Below are positions 5,954 to 6,059 of a stretch of DNA of 6,059 nt, piece by piece. The DNA lies in the NCBI GenBank assembly GCA_030610025.1, contig JAUWSP010000188.1:1-6059 (forward strand). Reading direction: 5' to 3'. Position 1 is the stretch's first letter. Each line of letters starts with the position of its first letter. Origin of the DNA: Acidobacteriota bacterium. GTDB lineage: Bacteria; Acidobacteriota; Thermoanaerobaculia; Multivoradales; JAHEKO01. A program made the position numbers and the translations under genes. The notes under the pieces are model-generated. The model was not told the origin of the DNA, did not search any database, and saw only the letters and a program-made list of their open reading frames with translations.

Positions 5954-6059
5954 TGGCTAGCTTCGGGGGAGTCTAGCAGTTGCGCCCGTGGCGAACTGGA
6001 GGGGACTGGCGCCTAATCGAGTCGATACCGCTCGCGAAGGGCGGTGCATCGAAAGACCA
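5954..6059. other. Upstream region of the minus-strand operon; no gene found
   Basis: These 106 nt to the window edge contain no supportable coding sequence. A promoter for the leftward FHA-protease operon should lie here. The only sigma-70-like element I see is a weak minus-strand TAGACT (5970-5975), with no convincing -35 partner. An 11-nt inverted repeat, ATCGA-G-TCGAT (6016-6026), is the best candidate for a protein-binding site, but it is short enough to be chance. Confidence 0.3.

Overview
The window looks like part of a Gram-negative bacterial chromosome, moderately GC-rich by eye. The reasons are two lipoprotein-type signal peptides, the tail of an NtrC-type (sigma-54-dependent) response regulator and a HAMP histidine kinase. 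There is no taxonomic marker gene. The mix of sigma-54 regulation, FG-GAP lipoprotein, FHA-protease fusion and DUF434 would suit a deltaproteobacterial, myxococcal or acidobacterial lineage, but that is an inference. I see no mobile element, CRISPR array, tRNA or rRNA.

Left half, plus strand (1-3570). The window opens in the last 52 codons of a response regulator ending in a Fis-type helix-turn-helix. It overlaps by 4 nt (ATGA) a 487-residue HAMP histidine kinase, which is followed 13 nt later by a small lipoprotein with a TPR-like N-terminal half and a long C-terminal coiled coil. The kinase H-box region resembles E. coli GlrK (QseE). Together with the lipoprotein (QseG-like in architecture) and the sigma-54-type regulator, this looks like a rearranged GlrR-GlrK-QseG module, an envelope-sensing two-component system. 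After a 120-nt gap comes a 411-residue lipoprotein with five FG-GAP/VCBS-type calcium-loop repeats. The gap holds two candidate -24/-12 (sigma-54) promoter elements, 2259-2274 and 2278-2293, both with the required GG-N10-GC spacing. The second sits at a natural distance from the Shine-Dalgarno and ATG of the FG-GAP gene. The simplest model is that the regulator encoded upstream turns on this gene.

Right half, minus strand (3579-5953). A two-gene operon reads leftward: first a 548-residue membrane protein with a cytoplasmic FHA domain, one transmembrane helix, a coiled coil and a periplasmic trypsin/HtrA-like protease with an intact His-Asp-Ser triad and no PDZ domain; then, 5 nt later, a DUF434-family protein. 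The FHA domain has lost residues normally needed for phosphothreonine binding. The DUF434 protein has an Asp-Gly-Tyr-Asn motif and scattered acidic residues that resemble NYN/PIN-type nucleases. The two halves converge with only 8 nt between stop codons and no visible terminator. The last 106 nt lie upstream of the minus operon and hold no recognisable gene.
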